Shown: positions 9,594-19,665, counted from the first letter of the stretch. The stretch: 64,000 nucleotides of DNA from Enterococcus hulanensis (GCF_005405485.1 NZ_BJED01000020.1:22857-86856); one strand, 5' to 3'. Numbers and translations: made by a program. The notes: a model not told the origin generated them from the sequence alone.

Positions 9594-10427
9594 ATGCCGG
9601 AATTGCCAGAGGTTGAGACGGTCAGAAAAGGCTTGGTTTCTTTAGTTAAGGGGAAGACCATTGCAAAAATAGATGTTTATTGGCCGCGAATTATTGAGTT
9701 TCCCGAAGTTGAAATTTTTCAGCAGCAATTGGTTGGCGAGACCATTGAAACGGTGGAACGACGCGGGAAATATTTGATTTTTCAATTTACTCATTGCGAA
9801 ATGGTCTCCCATTTACGGATGGAAGGAAAATATGAATATTTTAATGAACCCACACCGTTAGATAAGCATAGCCATGTACGGTTTATTTTTACAGATGGGA
9901 CGGAGCTGGTTTATCATGATGTGCGAAAATTTGGACGCATGGCCTTATTAAAAAAAGGAACTGCAAACGAGTATAAGGGATTAATGCAGCTAGGACCGGA
10001 ACCAACGGACGCAGATTTTAACTTAGCCGATTTCAAAGAGCAGCTAAAAAATTCTTCGACGATGATCAAGACTCTATTATTGAATCAAAAAGTTGTAGCA
10101 GGATTAGGAAATATTTATGTTGATGAAGTTTTATGGTTGGCAAAAATCCATCCAGAACAGCCTGCGAATACGCTGAGTGCTCAAACTGTGCGACGCTTGC
10201 GAGAAGCAATCATCGAGGTGATCACAAAAGCTAAAGAAGCTGGCGGAACGACGATTCGAACCTATTTAAATGCACTAGGAGAAGCTGGTCATTTCCAACA
10301 AGAGCTGCATGTATATGGTCAGACGGGGACTCCTTGTTCGCGTTGTGGAACACCAATCATTAAAATAAAAGTTGCTCAAAGAGGAACGCATCTTTGTCCC
10401 CATTGTCAGAAATTAAAGAAGGTGTAA
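9594..10427 (+). CDS. mutM: Formamidopyrimidine-DNA glycosylase MutM (Fpg)
   Basis: A 277-residue base-excision repair enzyme that removes 8-oxoguanine and formamidopyrimidines and cleaves the abasic site. The mature protein needs N-terminal proline as nucleophile, so the start must be the ATG at 9594 (MPELPEVETVRKGL), not the in-frame ATG at 9573. The helix-two-turn-helix region carries LLNQKVVAGLGNIYVDEVLW. The C-terminal zinc finger has CSRC and CPHC with the key arginine region AQRGTHLC. coaE begins 2 nt after the stop. Confidence 0.97.
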   Translation: MPELPEVETVRKGLVSLVKGKTIAKIDVYWPRIIEFPEVEIFQQQLVGETIETVERRGKYLIFQFTHCEMVSHLRMEGKYEYFNEPTPLDKHSHVRFIFTDGTELVYHDVRKFGRMALLKKGTANEYKGLMQLGPEPTDADFNLADFKEQLKNSSTMIKTLLLNQKVVAGLGNIYVDEVLWLAKIHPEQPANTLSAQTVRRLREAIIEVITKAKEAGGTTIRTYLNALGEAGHFQQELHVYGQTGTPCSRCGTPIIKIKVAQRGTHLCPHCQKLKKV

Positions 10428-10429
10428 CG

Positions 10430-11029
10430 ATGAGTTTTGTACTAGGTATCACTGGCGGAATCGCCAGCGGAAAATCGACAGTTGTAGATTTTTTCAGAGC
10501 AAAGGGTTTTCCAATCGTAGATGGTGATATTGTGGCACGAGAAGTAGTCGAACCAGGAACAGAAGGCTTGAAGGCATTGGAAAAAGCTTTCGGTTCAGAG
10601 ATTATAGAAAAAACAGGTGGTTTAGATCGCAAAAAATTAGGCGCGCTCATTTTCCATGATGAGGAAAAAAGAAACCTGTTAAATAAAACGCTCGATCCTT
10701 TTATTCGCGGAGAAATCAAACGACAAACGGAAGAAGCGAAAAAGTCAAATGACTTGGTAATTGTCGATGTACCGTTGTTGTATGAAGGAAAGTACGAAGT
10801 GATGATGGATAAAGCGGCCGTGGTCTATGTCACACCGGAAATCCAACTAAACCGCTTGATGGCAAGAAATAAGTTGACTAAAAAAGAAGCCTTAGAACGA
10901 ATCAACAGTCAGCTTTCATTAAATGAAAAAAAAGAACGAGCCGATATTCTTATCGATAATTGCGGCTCACAAGAAACAACGCGCCAGCAAGTGCTTGATT
11001 GGCTAAAAGAAAATAAATATGTTTCTTAA
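10430..11029 (+). CDS. coaE: Dephospho-CoA kinase
   Basis: A 199-residue kinase catalysing the last step of coenzyme A synthesis, ATP-dependent 3'-phosphorylation of dephospho-CoA. The P-loop GITGGIASGKST is at residues 6-17, followed by DGDIVAREVV and the conserved DVPLLYE segment. The in-frame TTG upstream at 10394 lies inside mutM and lacks a ribosome site; the ATG at 10430 follows AAGAAGGTG. Co-transcribed with mutM, as in many Firmicutes. Confidence 0.96.
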   Translation: MSFVLGITGGIASGKSTVVDFFRAKGFPIVDGDIVAREVVEPGTEGLKALEKAFGSEIIEKTGGLDRKKLGALIFHDEEKRNLLNKTLDPFIRGEIKRQTEEAKKSNDLVIVDVPLLYEGKYEVMMDKAAVVYVTPEIQLNRLMARNKLTKKEALERINSQLSLNEKKERADILIDNCGSQETTRQQVLDWLKENKYVS

Positions 11030-11036
11030 AGAATTC

Positions 11037-11065
11037 AGCGTCGTAGCCTTACGACGCTTTTTTTA
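11037..11065 (+). terminator. Rho-independent terminator of coaE
   Basis: GCGTCGT pairs with ACGACGC, followed by T7. Confidence 0.9.
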
Positions 11066-11216
11066 GCGCGCTGGTTATGGTAAACTCATGTTATATAAAC
11101 AGATAATTTTTTTCTTTCTACAAACTTTTGTTTTTAAAAAATTATTCTATATAACAAAAAAGATTTCACGTTTAACAAGTGAATTTAGTCAATATTAGGA
11201 AAGTGTGGGTGAAATT

Positions 11217-11690
11217 ATGCGTTGTCCAAGATGTAATCATAATAATTCTCGAGTAATTGATAGTAGACAAACTGATGACGGGCGAGCGATTCGCCGTCGT
11301 AGAGAGTGTGAAAGCTGCGGATTCCGATTTACAACCTTTGAACGGATCGAGGCAGCACCTTTATTAGTCGTTAAACGTAATGGGGACCGTGAAGAGTTCA
11401 ACCGCGACAAGATTTTACGCGGATTGATTCGTTCTGCCGAAAAACGTCCAGTAGCAATGGAACAGATGGAGCAAATCGTGGATCGAGTAGAAAATCGTGT
11501 CCGCAGCATGGGTGAAAATGAGATTCCGACAAGTCAAATCGGTGAATTTGTCATGGAAGATTTAATGGAAGTTGATGAAATCGCCTATATCCGTTTTGCG
11601 AGTGTTTATCGCCAGTTTAAAGATATGTCTGTGTTCTTGAAGGAATTACAGGAGATCGTTGATAAAGCGAAATCAACGGATGAAGAGTAG
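11217..11690 (+). CDS. nrdR: Transcriptional repressor NrdR
   Basis: A 157-residue zinc-ribbon/ATP-cone regulator of ribonucleotide reductase genes. The zinc ribbon has C3/C6 (MRCPRCNH) and C31/C34 (CESCGF). The ATP-cone runs from about residue 49 ([20 protein letters not shown]). The family begins MRCPxC, so the ATG at 11217 is chosen over the in-frame GTG at 11205; GGGTGA serves as ribosome site. It leads an nrdR-dnaB-dnaI operon, as in Bacillus. No NrdR-box pair was recognised in its own leader. Confidence 0.96.
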   Translation: MRCPRCNHNNSRVIDSRQTDDGRAIRRRRECESCGFRFTTFERIEAAPLLVVKRNGDREEFNRDKILRGLIRSAEKRPVAMEQMEQIVDRVENRVRSMGENEIPTSQIGEFVMEDLMEVDEIAYIRFASVYRQFKDMSVFLKELQEIVDKAKSTDEE

Positions 11691-11702
11691 GAGGCATTTT
11701 AA

Positions 11703-13016
11703 GTGGCAGAAGAACTAAAACCCAGCACCTTTTATACGGTCTATGGTGAGCCACAGCTTGATCAAAGTAAACAAGATGCTTTACTGTATTTATATCAACC
11801 GATCATAGGAAATGCTGCATTGAGTCTGTATTTGACTTTGATGAGTGATATTACGTTAGAAGGTAAAAGTCCCGGTTTGATGCACACCGATTTATTGGCG
11901 GCCGTTGATACTGGGTTAATGAATCTAGTGAAGGCGCGAGAACAGCTCGAAGGCATTGGTTTATTAGAAGCCTACGAAAAGACCGATAGTGAGATCGGTT
12001 TGAGCTTGATTTATCAATTGCGTCTGCCGCTTGGACCCAAAAAATTCTTTCAAGACCCTTTGATGGCCTATTTGCTGATGGATAAAGTTGGAAAGCGCCG
12101 TTATGAACGACTAGTTGAACGTTTTAAACCTAACAGTTTTGAAAAAGGCACAGCGAAAAGCATCACCAAACGTTTTCGTGATGTTTATCGCTTCGACGAA
12201 ACAGCTTTTGCCAGTCATAGCGAGGCTTTAGAACAAACACAAGAAGAATTTGCTGACAAATCAGATTTTGATTGGTCATTATTCACACAACAATTGAAAC
12301 GCTTCAGCTTGATTTTGACTTTGGAAGAGCGGGAGAAACTGCAGACATTTCAAACTTTGTACGGATTGAATGAACTAGATTTAGCAGAATATGTCGCCAA
12401 AGCCAGTGCCGGTGAAAAAGCAGGACTGAACTTCAATTACTTGCGTCAGCTGATCAATAAAGAAAAACGTCCGAATGTTGCTGCTGCTCCTAAAGAAACA
12501 CCAGCAGAGAGTTCGACAAATGGCAGTAATTTTTCGCCGCAGGAACTAGAAATTATCGCCCAAAGTAAAAAAATTGCACCAGTTACTTTTTTACGTGCGA
12601 TTAAACGAGAGAAGGGCGGATTCGAGACTAATACGGAAGTCCGTTTATTGGAAGAGCTGATTGGTCGTAATTTATTACCCAAAAGTGTGATTAATATTAT
12701 TATCAACTATATTTTGGTAATCCAAAATCAGGCGGTTATCAATGCAAACTATTTAAATGCGATCGCCAATGACTGGGCGCAGAAGAAAATCGCGACTCCA
12801 GAAGCAGCGATCACCCATGTGCGGGAAAACAGTCAAAAATTGGTTCGCAAACCGCAAGCAAGCCGACCAGCTTATCAAAAACGCGGAGCTGGAAGAAAAG
12901 AGGCTTTGCCAGAGCATATCAAGCAGCCGCCGCAAGAAAAGAAATTAACACCCGAAAAAGAAGCAGAACTAAACCGTAAGTTAGCGGAATATTTGAGTAA
13001 AGAAGGTGACGATTGA
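11703..13016 (+). CDS. dnaB: Replication initiation/membrane attachment protein DnaB (Firmicute type)
   Basis: A 437-residue Firmicute DnaB, a primosomal loader protein and not the E. coli DnaB helicase. It works with DnaD and DnaI to load the replicative helicase at oriC and at restarted forks. The N-terminal winged-helix region starts TFYTVYGEPQLDQSKQDALL; the C-terminal DnaB/DnaD (DDBH2) domain lies at about 310-375 (NLLPKSVINIIINYILVIQN). GTG start at 11703 with AGGAGG 10 nt upstream. The stop overlaps the dnaI start as TGATG. Confidence 0.95.
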   Translation: MAEELKPSTFYTVYGEPQLDQSKQDALLYLYQPIIGNAALSLYLTLMSDITLEGKSPGLMHTDLLAAVDTGLMNLVKAREQLEGIGLLEAYEKTDSEIGLSLIYQLRLPLGPKKFFQDPLMAYLLMDKVGKRRYERLVERFKPNSFEKGTAKSITKRFRDVYRFDETAFASHSEALEQTQEEFADKSDFDWSLFTQQLKRFSLILTLEEREKLQTFQTLYGLNELDLAEYVAKASAGEKAGLNFNYLRQLINKEKRPNVAAAPKETPAESSTNGSNFSPQELEIIAQSKKIAPVTFLRAIKREKGGFETNTEVRLLEELIGRNLLPKSVINIIINYILVIQNQAVINANYLNAIANDWAQKKIATPEAAITHVRENSQKLVRKPQASRPAYQKRGAGRKEALPEHIKQPPQEKKLTPEKEAELNRKLAEYLSKEGDD

Positions 13017-13942
13017 TGGAAGATGTAGGAAAAGAATTGAATCGCATCATTAGAAGCCGTGGGGTCGATGGTCGTTACCGCCAAATGATGGAGGAGATTT
13101 TGGCCGACCAAGATGTTCGTCAATTTATTGAAGAGCACAAAGAAAAACTAACTCAGGAAGATATCGAAAAATCCTTTGCTAAGCTCTATGAGTTTGTCCA
13201 AGAGAAGAAGAAATATTTGGCAGGCGATTCCTCGATGATTGCACCCGGTTATGAACCGCAATTAAGTCTTAATTTTCATTTTATCGATGTGACTTATGTT
13301 CCGACTGATGAGTTGCTTAGAGTAAAACGCGAAGAAGAGATTCGTAATCGTGTGAACTCATTAGATATGCCAAAGGATATTCGCAAAGCTTCTATTCGGA
13401 CATTCGAAGTTACTTCCGGCCGCAGCGAAGCTTTGGAAGCGTCACTGGATTTTATCAATCAATACGAAGCAAGTCCCAAAATGTTTCATAAGGCATTGTT
13501 TTTAGTTGGTGATTTTGGTGTCGGCAAAACGTATCTATTAGGAGCTGTTGCCCATGAACTGGCTGTCAAAGGCTTTGAAACAACGCTCTTGCATTTTCCA
13601 ACCTTTGCTGGTGAAATGAAGCAGGCAATATCGAATGATAAAGTCGGTCCTAAGCTGGATGAAGTGAAGCGTGCGCCGATTTTAATGATCGACGACATTG
13701 GCGCGGACTCGATGAGCGCCTGGATTCGTGATGAAGTTTTAGGTGTGATCTTGCAGCATCGGATGCAGGAGCAATTGCCGACGTTCTTTTCTTCTAATTT
13801 CAATATGAATCAGTTGGAGCAGCACTTGTCTGTTACGCAACGAGGAGATGAAGAACCATTAAAGGCTAAACGCATCATGGAACGTATCCGCTATTTAAGT
13901 AAGGAAATTTGGGTGATTGGTGAAAATCGCCGAAATGGTTAA
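13016..13942 (+). CDS. dnaI: Primosomal protein DnaI (helicase loader)
   Basis: A 308-residue AAA+ ATPase that delivers the replicative helicase to the origin. The N-terminal DnaI domain (about 1-90) precedes the ATPase domain with Walker A GDFGVGKT near residue 165 and Walker B ILMIDDIGAD near 224. The ATG at 13016 overlaps the dnaB stop (TGATG), indicating coupled translation; the in-frame TTG at 13013 has no advantage. It is the last gene of the operon and is followed by a long hairpin. Confidence 0.95.
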   Translation: MEDVGKELNRIIRSRGVDGRYRQMMEEILADQDVRQFIEEHKEKLTQEDIEKSFAKLYEFVQEKKKYLAGDSSMIAPGYEPQLSLNFHFIDVTYVPTDELLRVKREEEIRNRVNSLDMPKDIRKASIRTFEVTSGRSEALEASLDFINQYEASPKMFHKALFLVGDFGVGKTYLLGAVAHELAVKGFETTLLHFPTFAGEMKQAISNDKVGPKLDEVKRAPILMIDDIGADSMSAWIRDEVLGVILQHRMQEQLPTFFSSNFNMNQLEQHLSVTQRGDEEPLKAKRIMERIRYLSKEIWVIGENRRNG

Positions 13943-13969
13943 AAAAAGAAAATTCTCTTAGAAAAAGGA

Positions 13970-14024
13970 AAACGCCCTATTAAAAAGCGCTGTCATTTAG
14001 CTCTTTTTAGGGGGCGCTTTTTTT
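13970..14024 (+). terminator. Rho-independent terminator of nrdR-dnaB-dnaI
   Basis: A long bulged hairpin pairs AACGCCC...TTAAAAAGCGCT with AGCTCTTTTTA...GGGGGCGCT, followed by T7. Confidence 0.75.
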
Positions 14025-14059
14025 AAGGAGTGTTATAATCAATTTTAGGATGTGAAAAA

Positions 14060-14773
14060 ATGAACGCCAAAGATTTATCGCTTCGTTTACAAAAAGCAGC
14101 AGAATTTGTACCGCAGGATGCGCGTCTAGCCGACATCGGCTCGGACCATGCCTATTTACCGGTTGCTTTGATGCTGCAAGAAAAAATTTCGTATGGTATC
14201 GCCGGTGAAGTTGTTGTCGGTCCGTATGAATCTGCCAAAAGGCAAGTTGCCAAAAATGGATTAGAAAAATCAATTGATGTTCGCTTAGCCGATGGACTTG
14301 AAGCCGTAGAGTTGAGTGATCAAGTTTCCGCTATTACCATTTGCGGAATGGGCGGTGTACTGATCCGCGATATTTTACAGCGCGGGAAAGATACAAATCG
14401 TTTATCAGGAAAAGAACGGCTGATTTTGCAGCCGAATGTTGGTGAGCGTCAATTACGACAATGGCTGGTAAATGAACATTATACGATTACCCATGAAGCC
14501 ATTATTGAAGAAAATAATAAAGTGTATGAAGTAATCGTAGCTGACAAACTTTCAGAGGCTCCTGAGTATTCAGCTAAAGAGCTCTTTTTTGGACCAATGC
14601 TATTAAATGATAAAAATGCTGTTTTCATTGCGAAGTGGCAGCACAAATTAGAAAAAAGCGAAAAGATCCTAGCGAGCTTGCACCAAAGTGATCAGGATGT
14701 CGCTGAAAAAATTCAAGAAATTGCACAAGAAATTGAATGGATCAAGGAGGTACTTGCAGATGCAGGGAAGTGA
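14060..14773 (+). CDS. trmK: tRNA (adenine(22)-N1)-methyltransferase TrmK
   Basis: A 237-residue class I SAM-dependent methyltransferase of the TrmK/YqfN family, which modifies A22 of bacterial tRNAs. The SAM motif ADIGSDHAYLPVALM is at residues 24-38 and the catalytic-region motif ITICGMGGVLIRDIL is at about 93-107. AGGATG precedes the ATG. It overlaps the Nif3-family gene by 14 bp, the same pairing as yqfN-yqfO in Bacillus. Confidence 0.94.
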   Translation: MNAKDLSLRLQKAAEFVPQDARLADIGSDHAYLPVALMLQEKISYGIAGEVVVGPYESAKRQVAKNGLEKSIDVRLADGLEAVELSDQVSAITICGMGGVLIRDILQRGKDTNRLSGKERLILQPNVGERQLRQWLVNEHYTITHEAIIEENNKVYEVIVADKLSEAPEYSAKELFFGPMLLNDKNAVFIAKWQHKLEKSEKILASLHQSDQDVAEKIQEIAQEIEWIKEVLADAGK

Positions 14774-15875
14774 ATTTATCCAACGTTTTAAGCAGTATTG
14801 CCCTGAGTGGTTAGCTGAAGAAGGCGATCCAGTCGGGCTGCATATCGGCACTTTGAATAAAACGGTCGATCGGATCGTGATGAGTTTAGATGTTCGCCCG
14901 GCAGTTGTTGAAGAAGCGATCGCTAAGAAAATCGATTTGCTGATCGTGAAGCATCCGCCGATTTTTCGTCCCGTTTCACGTTTAACAACGGATGACGTTC
15001 AAACGAAAATGTACGCTGATTTAATCAAACACGACATTGCTGTTTATGCGGCGCATACAAATATGGATATCATCCATAATGGATTGAATGATTGGTTCTG
15101 CGAGGCTTTAGACGTTTTTGATACGGATTATCTAATTCATACTCATACTGTAAAAATGAAAAAGCTTGCGGTCTATGTGCCTCAAACTGATGCGAAAGCA
15201 ATGCGTGAAGCATTAGCAAAAGCGGGTGCAGGCGAACAAGGGAATTATCAAGCGACCTCATTCACGGTAAATGGAACTGGACGTTTCACCCCGACGAGTG
15301 CAGCGATACCTGCGATTGGTTCGGCTAATGTGCCGGAACAGGTTCAGGAAAGTAAAATCGAAGTGATCTTTCCAGAAACAAAACAAGCCGAAGTTGAATC
15401 AGCGATGTTAGCAGCGCATCCTTATGAGGAGCCGGCTTATGATATTTATCAGCTTGATAATCTCGCTGAAAACTACGGGATTGGACGTGTCGGAGAGTTA
15501 AAAGAAGCGATGCCGACTGAAGATTTTATCACAAAAGTCAAAAAAACGTTCGATTTGGAAGGTTTACGTGTGATTTATCCTCATAATGAAAAGAAAATGA
15601 TCAAACGAGTCGCGATTTGCGGCGGCAGCGGAGAGAAATTTTATCGCGATGCTATAGCTGCGAACGCTGACGTTTATATTACTGGAGATGTTTATTATCA
15701 TACTGCTCATGATATGCAGGAGACCGGTATGCTGGTAATTGATCCGGGGCATTACATTGAGTCGCTTTGTAAAGAAAAAATGGTGGCTCTATTTAATCAA
15801 TGGAAAAATGAAGAGGACTGGAAGGTTGATTTCTTCGTGTCTGAGACTTCCACCAATCCTTTTTCATTTAAATAA
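14760..15875 (+). CDS. Nif3-like dinuclear metal-centre hexameric protein (YqfO type)
   Basis: A 371-residue Nif3/YqfO family protein, predicted to bind two metal ions and form a toroidal hexamer. Metal-ligand motifs VKHPPIFRP (near residue 68) and AAHTNMDII (near 100) are present, with further ligands near the C-terminus ([18 protein letters not shown]). The length matches the long form with an inserted PII/CutA-like domain in the middle. An AAGGAGG at 14744-14750 fixes the start at 14760 inside trmK. Its cellular function is not firmly known. Confidence 0.92.
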   Translation: MQGSEFIQRFKQYCPEWLAEEGDPVGLHIGTLNKTVDRIVMSLDVRPAVVEEAIAKKIDLLIVKHPPIFRPVSRLTTDDVQTKMYADLIKHDIAVYAAHTNMDIIHNGLNDWFCEALDVFDTDYLIHTHTVKMKKLAVYVPQTDAKAMREALAKAGAGEQGNYQATSFTVNGTGRFTPTSAAIPAIGSANVPEQVQESKIEVIFPETKQAEVESAMLAAHPYEEPAYDIYQLDNLAENYGIGRVGELKEAMPTEDFITKVKKTFDLEGLRVIYPHNEKKMIKRVAICGGSGEKFYRDAIAANADVYITGDVYYHTAHDMQETGMLVIDPGHYIESLCKEKMVALFNQWKNEEDWKVDFFVSETSTNPFSFK

Positions 15876-15898
15876 TTAGCATTAAAGGAGAGAGTAAG

Positions 15899-17128
15899 AT
15901 GTACGAAAATTTATTACCGCGTTTTTTAAACTATGTTAAGACAGAAACTCGTTCTGATGCGACAAGCACCACAACACCAACAACTCAAACACAGGTAGCT
16001 TTTGCTCATGAGCTGATGAAAGAATTAGAAAAAATCGGCATGAAAGATATTACTTATAATGAGACTAATGGCTATGTGATTGCGACTTTGCCAAGCAACC
16101 TTGACAAAGAAGCGCGGACTATCGGATTCATCTCTCACATGGATACCGCAGATTTCAATGCTGAAGGTGTCAACCCGCAAATCGTTGAAAATTATGATGG
16201 CGAATCAACCATCAAATTAGACGCTGATGGAAAATATACATTAAATGTCAAAGATTTCCCTAACTTGAAAAATTATGCCGGTCAAACATTGATCACAACA
16301 GATGGTTCAACATTACTTGGCTCTGATGACAAGTCTGGAATCGCTGAAATCATGACCGCGATGGAACACTTGATTAATCATCCTGAAATCAAACACGGCG
16401 AAGTACGTGTCGGCTTTGGTCCCGATGAAGAAATCGGTATCGGTGCTGATAAGTTTGATGTTGACCAATTCAAAGCAGATTTTGCCTATACAATGGATGG
16501 CGGACCAATCGGTGAATTGCAATTCGAAACATTCAGTGCAGCACAAGCTGAAATTACGATGCATGGTAAAAACGTTCACCCAGGTACAGCTAAGAACACG
16601 ATGATCAATGCGCTGCAAATGGCGATTGATTTCCATAATCAATTACCTGAAGACGAACGTCCAGAAAACACAGATGGTCGCCAAGGCTTCTATCATTTAC
16701 TTGCTTTAGACGGAAATGTGGAAGAAGCGAAAATGACTTATATCATCCGTGACCATGTTCGCGAAAAATTTGAAGCACGGAAACAAATGATTACGGATAT
16801 CCAAGCAAAAATAAACAGCCAATTTGATGAAGAACGTGTGGAAATAAACATGTATGATCAATACTACAACATGGGGGAAATCATCGAGAAGGATATGAGC
16901 GTCATCGACCTAGCGAAAGGTGCGATGGAAGAAGTCGGTGTTACACCAACTATTGAACCAATTCGCGGCGGTACTGACGGTTCTAAGATTTCTTTCATGG
17001 GTCTTCCTACACCAAACATTTTTGCTGGTGCTGAAAACATGCATGGACGCTTTGAATTTGTTTCATTACAAACGATGGAAAAAGCCGTTGACGTGATTGT
17101 GAAGATCATTGAAAACAATGCTAAATAG
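15899..17128 (+). CDS. pepT: Peptidase T (tripeptide aminopeptidase)
   Basis: A 409-residue M20B zinc metallopeptidase that removes the N-terminal residue of tripeptides in the cytoplasm. Metal-site motifs SHMDTAD (near residue 80), the GSDDKSG segment (near 143) and the catalytic pair DEEIG (near 178) are present. The dimerisation domain includes the conserved HPGTAK histidine. AAGGAG is 9 nt before the ATG. It follows trmK-Nif3 after 23 nt and may read through from them; it ends at a hairpin. Confidence 0.96.
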   Translation: MYENLLPRFLNYVKTETRSDATSTTTPTTQTQVAFAHELMKELEKIGMKDITYNETNGYVIATLPSNLDKEARTIGFISHMDTADFNAEGVNPQIVENYDGESTIKLDADGKYTLNVKDFPNLKNYAGQTLITTDGSTLLGSDDKSGIAEIMTAMEHLINHPEIKHGEVRVGFGPDEEIGIGADKFDVDQFKADFAYTMDGGPIGELQFETFSAAQAEITMHGKNVHPGTAKNTMINALQMAIDFHNQLPEDERPENTDGRQGFYHLLALDGNVEEAKMTYIIRDHVREKFEARKQMITDIQAKINSQFDEERVEINMYDQYYNMGEIIEKDMSVIDLAKGAMEEVGVTPTIEPIRGGTDGSKISFMGLPTPNIFAGAENMHGRFEFVSLQTMEKAVDVIVKIIENNAK

Positions 17129-17137
17129 TTTTATTTC

Positions 17138-17177
17138 GAAAAAGCTTTGAGGAAACTTGAAGCTTTTTCTTTTTTTG
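17138..17177 (+). terminator. Rho-independent terminator of pepT
   Basis: AAAAAGCTT pairs with AAGCTTTTT over a 12-nt loop and is followed by further T residues. Confidence 0.85.
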
Positions 17178-17278
17178 CTCATTCGCATGTGGTAGGCTAT
17201 AGCAATAAAGAGAAATGATATAGATTTATTGCTATTTAAGAAATAAAGTCATTTATCGGAATTAGGAGTTTTTTAAAA

Positions 17279-18313
17279 ATGAACCTATCAATCAATCGTA
17301 AATTGATTCTAAATATCTTGTTGTTTGTTGTAATGATCGGTGTAATTATTTTTGTGATCCGTGATTCATTAAGCGATATTTTTACTGAGCTTGGCAGAAC
17401 TTCTTTACCGGTGCTTTTAGGTGTGACCGGATTGGGATTACTTAGTCAGGTAATCGAAGGATATACTATCAAAAATATTGCTGGAGAGTTTAATCCAGAC
17501 TTTACTGTTCGCGATGGTTTTTTTGCATCGGCATACGCGACCTTTTATCGGGTCGTTACTTTCGGAACGGGTTCAATCGTATCTGAGGTGATCTATTATC
17601 ATAAGAAGGATCTGAGGTACTCTGAAGGGACAGGGACGAGTGCTTTGCGGATGGTCACCTACAAAATTGCCCTGATGATTTGGGCTTTGTTCTTCTTAGT
17701 CGTGAAAAGCAATGCGATTCAAGCGCATATTGCCAATGGGATTTTTTTGGTGCTTGCCGGGATTCTGGTGACTTTGCTGATTATCTCAGCTCTATTAGTT
17801 TTGAGTTTGAATATCAATGCCCAAGTGTTGCTGGTGATTATTTGTAATCGGCTGTTCAAAAGTCAAAAGCTGCGGAATATTGTGGATCAGGTGAACAATC
17901 AAGTCTATTCTTTACGAGGAGCAATCAAAACTTTTATTCAGGATCGAAATGCGGTTCTTCGTGTCTTTTGTTCAAATATGGCAAAATTGGTTGTATGGTA
18001 TTCGCTGCCGTTCTTTATTTTAGTAAAAGATTATCCTGATATCGATCTGTGGTTGACGGTGGCATTGATCAGCTTTACGGTGATTATCGGAGGAATTTTA
18101 CCAGCACCGGGAGGAATCGGCGGCTTTGAATTTGTTTATGTACTATTATTCCGACATGTTGTTGGGAAAGTCGATGCGGTGTCTTCTTTGCTGCTATACC
18201 GCTATGCTACGTATTTATTGCCATTTCTGATCGGTATGATTTACGTGCTCTTCAATAAGCAGCGTCAAATCAATCATGAAATTAAAGAAGCAAAAAAAGA
18301 AGTGAACGACTGA
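17279..18313 (+). CDS. LPG-synthase transmembrane-type (UPF0104/COG0392) membrane protein
   Basis: A 344-residue polytopic protein with about eight hydrophobic segments, of the lysylphosphatidylglycerol synthase transmembrane (flippase-like) family. The conserved region GGILPAPGGIGGFEFVYV is at about residues 276-293. The cytoplasmic aminoacyl-transferase domain of MprF is absent, so this is not a complete MprF. Such short members are thought to move or modify lipids, but the substrate is unknown. TTAGGAG precedes the ATG. It is monocistronic. Confidence 0.88.
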   Translation: MNLSINRKLILNILLFVVMIGVIIFVIRDSLSDIFTELGRTSLPVLLGVTGLGLLSQVIEGYTIKNIAGEFNPDFTVRDGFFASAYATFYRVVTFGTGSIVSEVIYYHKKDLRYSEGTGTSALRMVTYKIALMIWALFFLVVKSNAIQAHIANGIFLVLAGILVTLLIISALLVLSLNINAQVLLVIICNRLFKSQKLRNIVDQVNNQVYSLRGAIKTFIQDRNAVLRVFCSNMAKLVVWYSLPFFILVKDYPDIDLWLTVALISFTVIIGGILPAPGGIGGFEFVYVLLFRHVVGKVDAVSSLLLYRYATYLLPFLIGMIYVLFNKQRQINHEIKEAKKEVND

Positions 18314-18334
18314 TTTCGTTGACTTCTTTTTTTG
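18299..18334 (+). terminator. Rho-independent terminator overlapping the UPF0104 gene end
   Basis: GAAGTGAACGA pairs with TCGTTGACTTC with one mismatch, followed by T7. The 5' arm is coding. Confidence 0.75.
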
Positions 18335-18356
18335 TCAAAATTTCTATATTCGTTAT

Positions 18357-19367
18357 CTAGTAATGTACAACCAGTTTGCCGATCATAGTATCTTCTTCGA
18401 CAAATCGGTGGGCTTGATAGAAGACTCTAGGTGAAAACCCAGGAATAATCTTGGTCAAGGTACTCTTGATTTTTTTCTCCTGCATCAGTTGAACGAGGAG
18501 TTCTAAAATCGCTCCTTGTGAGGCGATATTATGATCATAGTCGGTCTTAGCAAACATGTATTCCCAATCAAAGCTGCCGGATTTATTTTTCAATTTCGCC
18601 AAATTCAAGTCTTTATTTGTTCCAACGATCGAGCCAAGATGACCAAAAGGCTCAAGCAGGTCGCTCATTTCATCAAAGTAGCGATCGGTTGAATGTAGGA
18701 TCAAAATATAAGGCAATGATTGGTAACCGATTTTCTTTAATTGTTTAGTCAGATCCTTATGATGATCGATAATATGGTCAGCGCCCATTTTTTCTGACCA
18801 CTCCTTGCTTTCTTTGCGAGAGGCAGTAGTGATCACAGTTAGCCCAGCCCATTTTGCTAACTGGGTAGCTACTGATCCGACACCGCCAGCACCATTGATG
18901 ATCAGGATCGATCCTTCATTCTGTCCTTCTTGAGGTGTTAAGCCCATTTTTTCAAACAACATTTCATAAGCAGTTATAAAGGTTAATGGCATCGCTGCTG
19001 CTTCGTCGGTTGAGATTCCGCCGGGCACCTTTGCGACGATTCGAGAATCGACCACTTGTCTATTGCTATAACTACCGAATCGTGTCGTTGTACCGGCAAA
19101 TAATACCCGATCACCAATCTCGATATTTTTTACGTCACTGCCTAAATGAGACACAATACCCACGCTGTCAAAACCTAAGATATGGGGTTTTGGTATACTT
19201 TTGCTGTCTTGTCTCAGTTTTGTATCTACTGGATTGATCGAAACAGCCAGATTCCTTACAACAAGATCAAATTTATTTAATTTAGGCAGCATGACTTCAT
19301 ATTTTTCAAAATGGTTTCCATCCTTAAGTTGAAATCCTCTTTCAAATCCGATTACGCGAGAAATCAT
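18357..19367 (-). CDS. Zinc-type alcohol dehydrogenase-like / quinone oxidoreductase
   Basis: A 336-residue medium-chain dehydrogenase/reductase. The N-terminal GroES-like domain has the pattern GFDSVGIVSHLGSDVKNIEIGDRV, and the nucleotide-binding site is IINGAGGVGSVATQLAKWAG near residues 153-172. The zinc-ligand cysteines of true alcohol dehydrogenases are absent, so it is a zinc-free NADPH:quinone reductase-like member (zinc-binding ADH family by name only). AAGGAG precedes the ATG on the minus strand. It stands alone between genes on the opposite strand; its substrate is unknown. Confidence 0.88.
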   Translation of the reverse strand: MISRVIGFERGFQLKDGNHFEKYEVMLPKLNKFDLVVRNLAVSINPVDTKLRQDSKSIPKPHILGFDSVGIVSHLGSDVKNIEIGDRVLFAGTTTRFGSYSNRQVVDSRIVAKVPGGISTDEAAAMPLTFITAYEMLFEKMGLTPQEGQNEGSILIINGAGGVGSVATQLAKWAGLTVITTASRKESKEWSEKMGADHIIDHHKDLTKQLKKIGYQSLPYILILHSTDRYFDEMSDLLEPFGHLGSIVGTNKDLNLAKLKNKSGSFDWEYMFAKTDYDHNIASQGAILELLVQLMQEKKIKSTLTKIIPGFSPRVFYQAHRFVEEDTMIGKLVVHY

Positions 19368-19597
19368 CGAATCACTCTCCTTATTTATCCTAAAGCCCTC
19401 ATCCTTTTTTAGTGAAAGATGAGCTTGATTTTCACGTTTTTATAATAATCCAGTTAGCATTTTACAGCTCATCTTATAAAAAATTGATGTGCTATAACGT
19501 AAATATACTAACTGTCGTCTTATTAGTAATGAAAGAATTGTAGCATTATTTTGTTTTTCTTCATAATAATAAACTTGGAAAACGATGAGCTTTATTG

Positions 19598-19614
19598 TTT
19601 GACCTTTACTGACC
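19598..19614 (-). promoter_or_regulatory. CtsR operator of clpB
   Basis: On the minus strand this reads GGTCAGT-AAA-GGTCAAA, matching the CtsR heptad consensus GGTCAAA-NAN-RGTCAAA with one perfect and one diverged half. It overlaps the -35 hexamer of the clpB promoter, the expected position for repression released by heat or protein stress. Confidence 0.85.
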
Positions 19615-19627
19615 AAAGTTATATACT
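19599..19627 (+). promoter_or_regulatory. Sigma-A promoter of clpB
   Basis: TTGACC (19599-19604) and TATACT (19622-19627) are separated by 17 bp. The -35 lies inside the CtsR operator. Confidence 0.85.
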
Positions 19628-19665
19628 AGTATATGTAAAAAATTGATTATGTCGGAGGTATGTTT

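Noticed and set aside
13486..13803. 105-codon minus-strand ORF within dnaI
   Set aside because: Antisense shadow of the conserved AAA+ domain, without ribosome site or recognisable product.
17279..18313. MprF (complete lysyl-phosphatidylglycerol synthase)
   Set aside because: The protein is only 344 residues and lacks the cytoplasmic aminoacyl-transferase domain.
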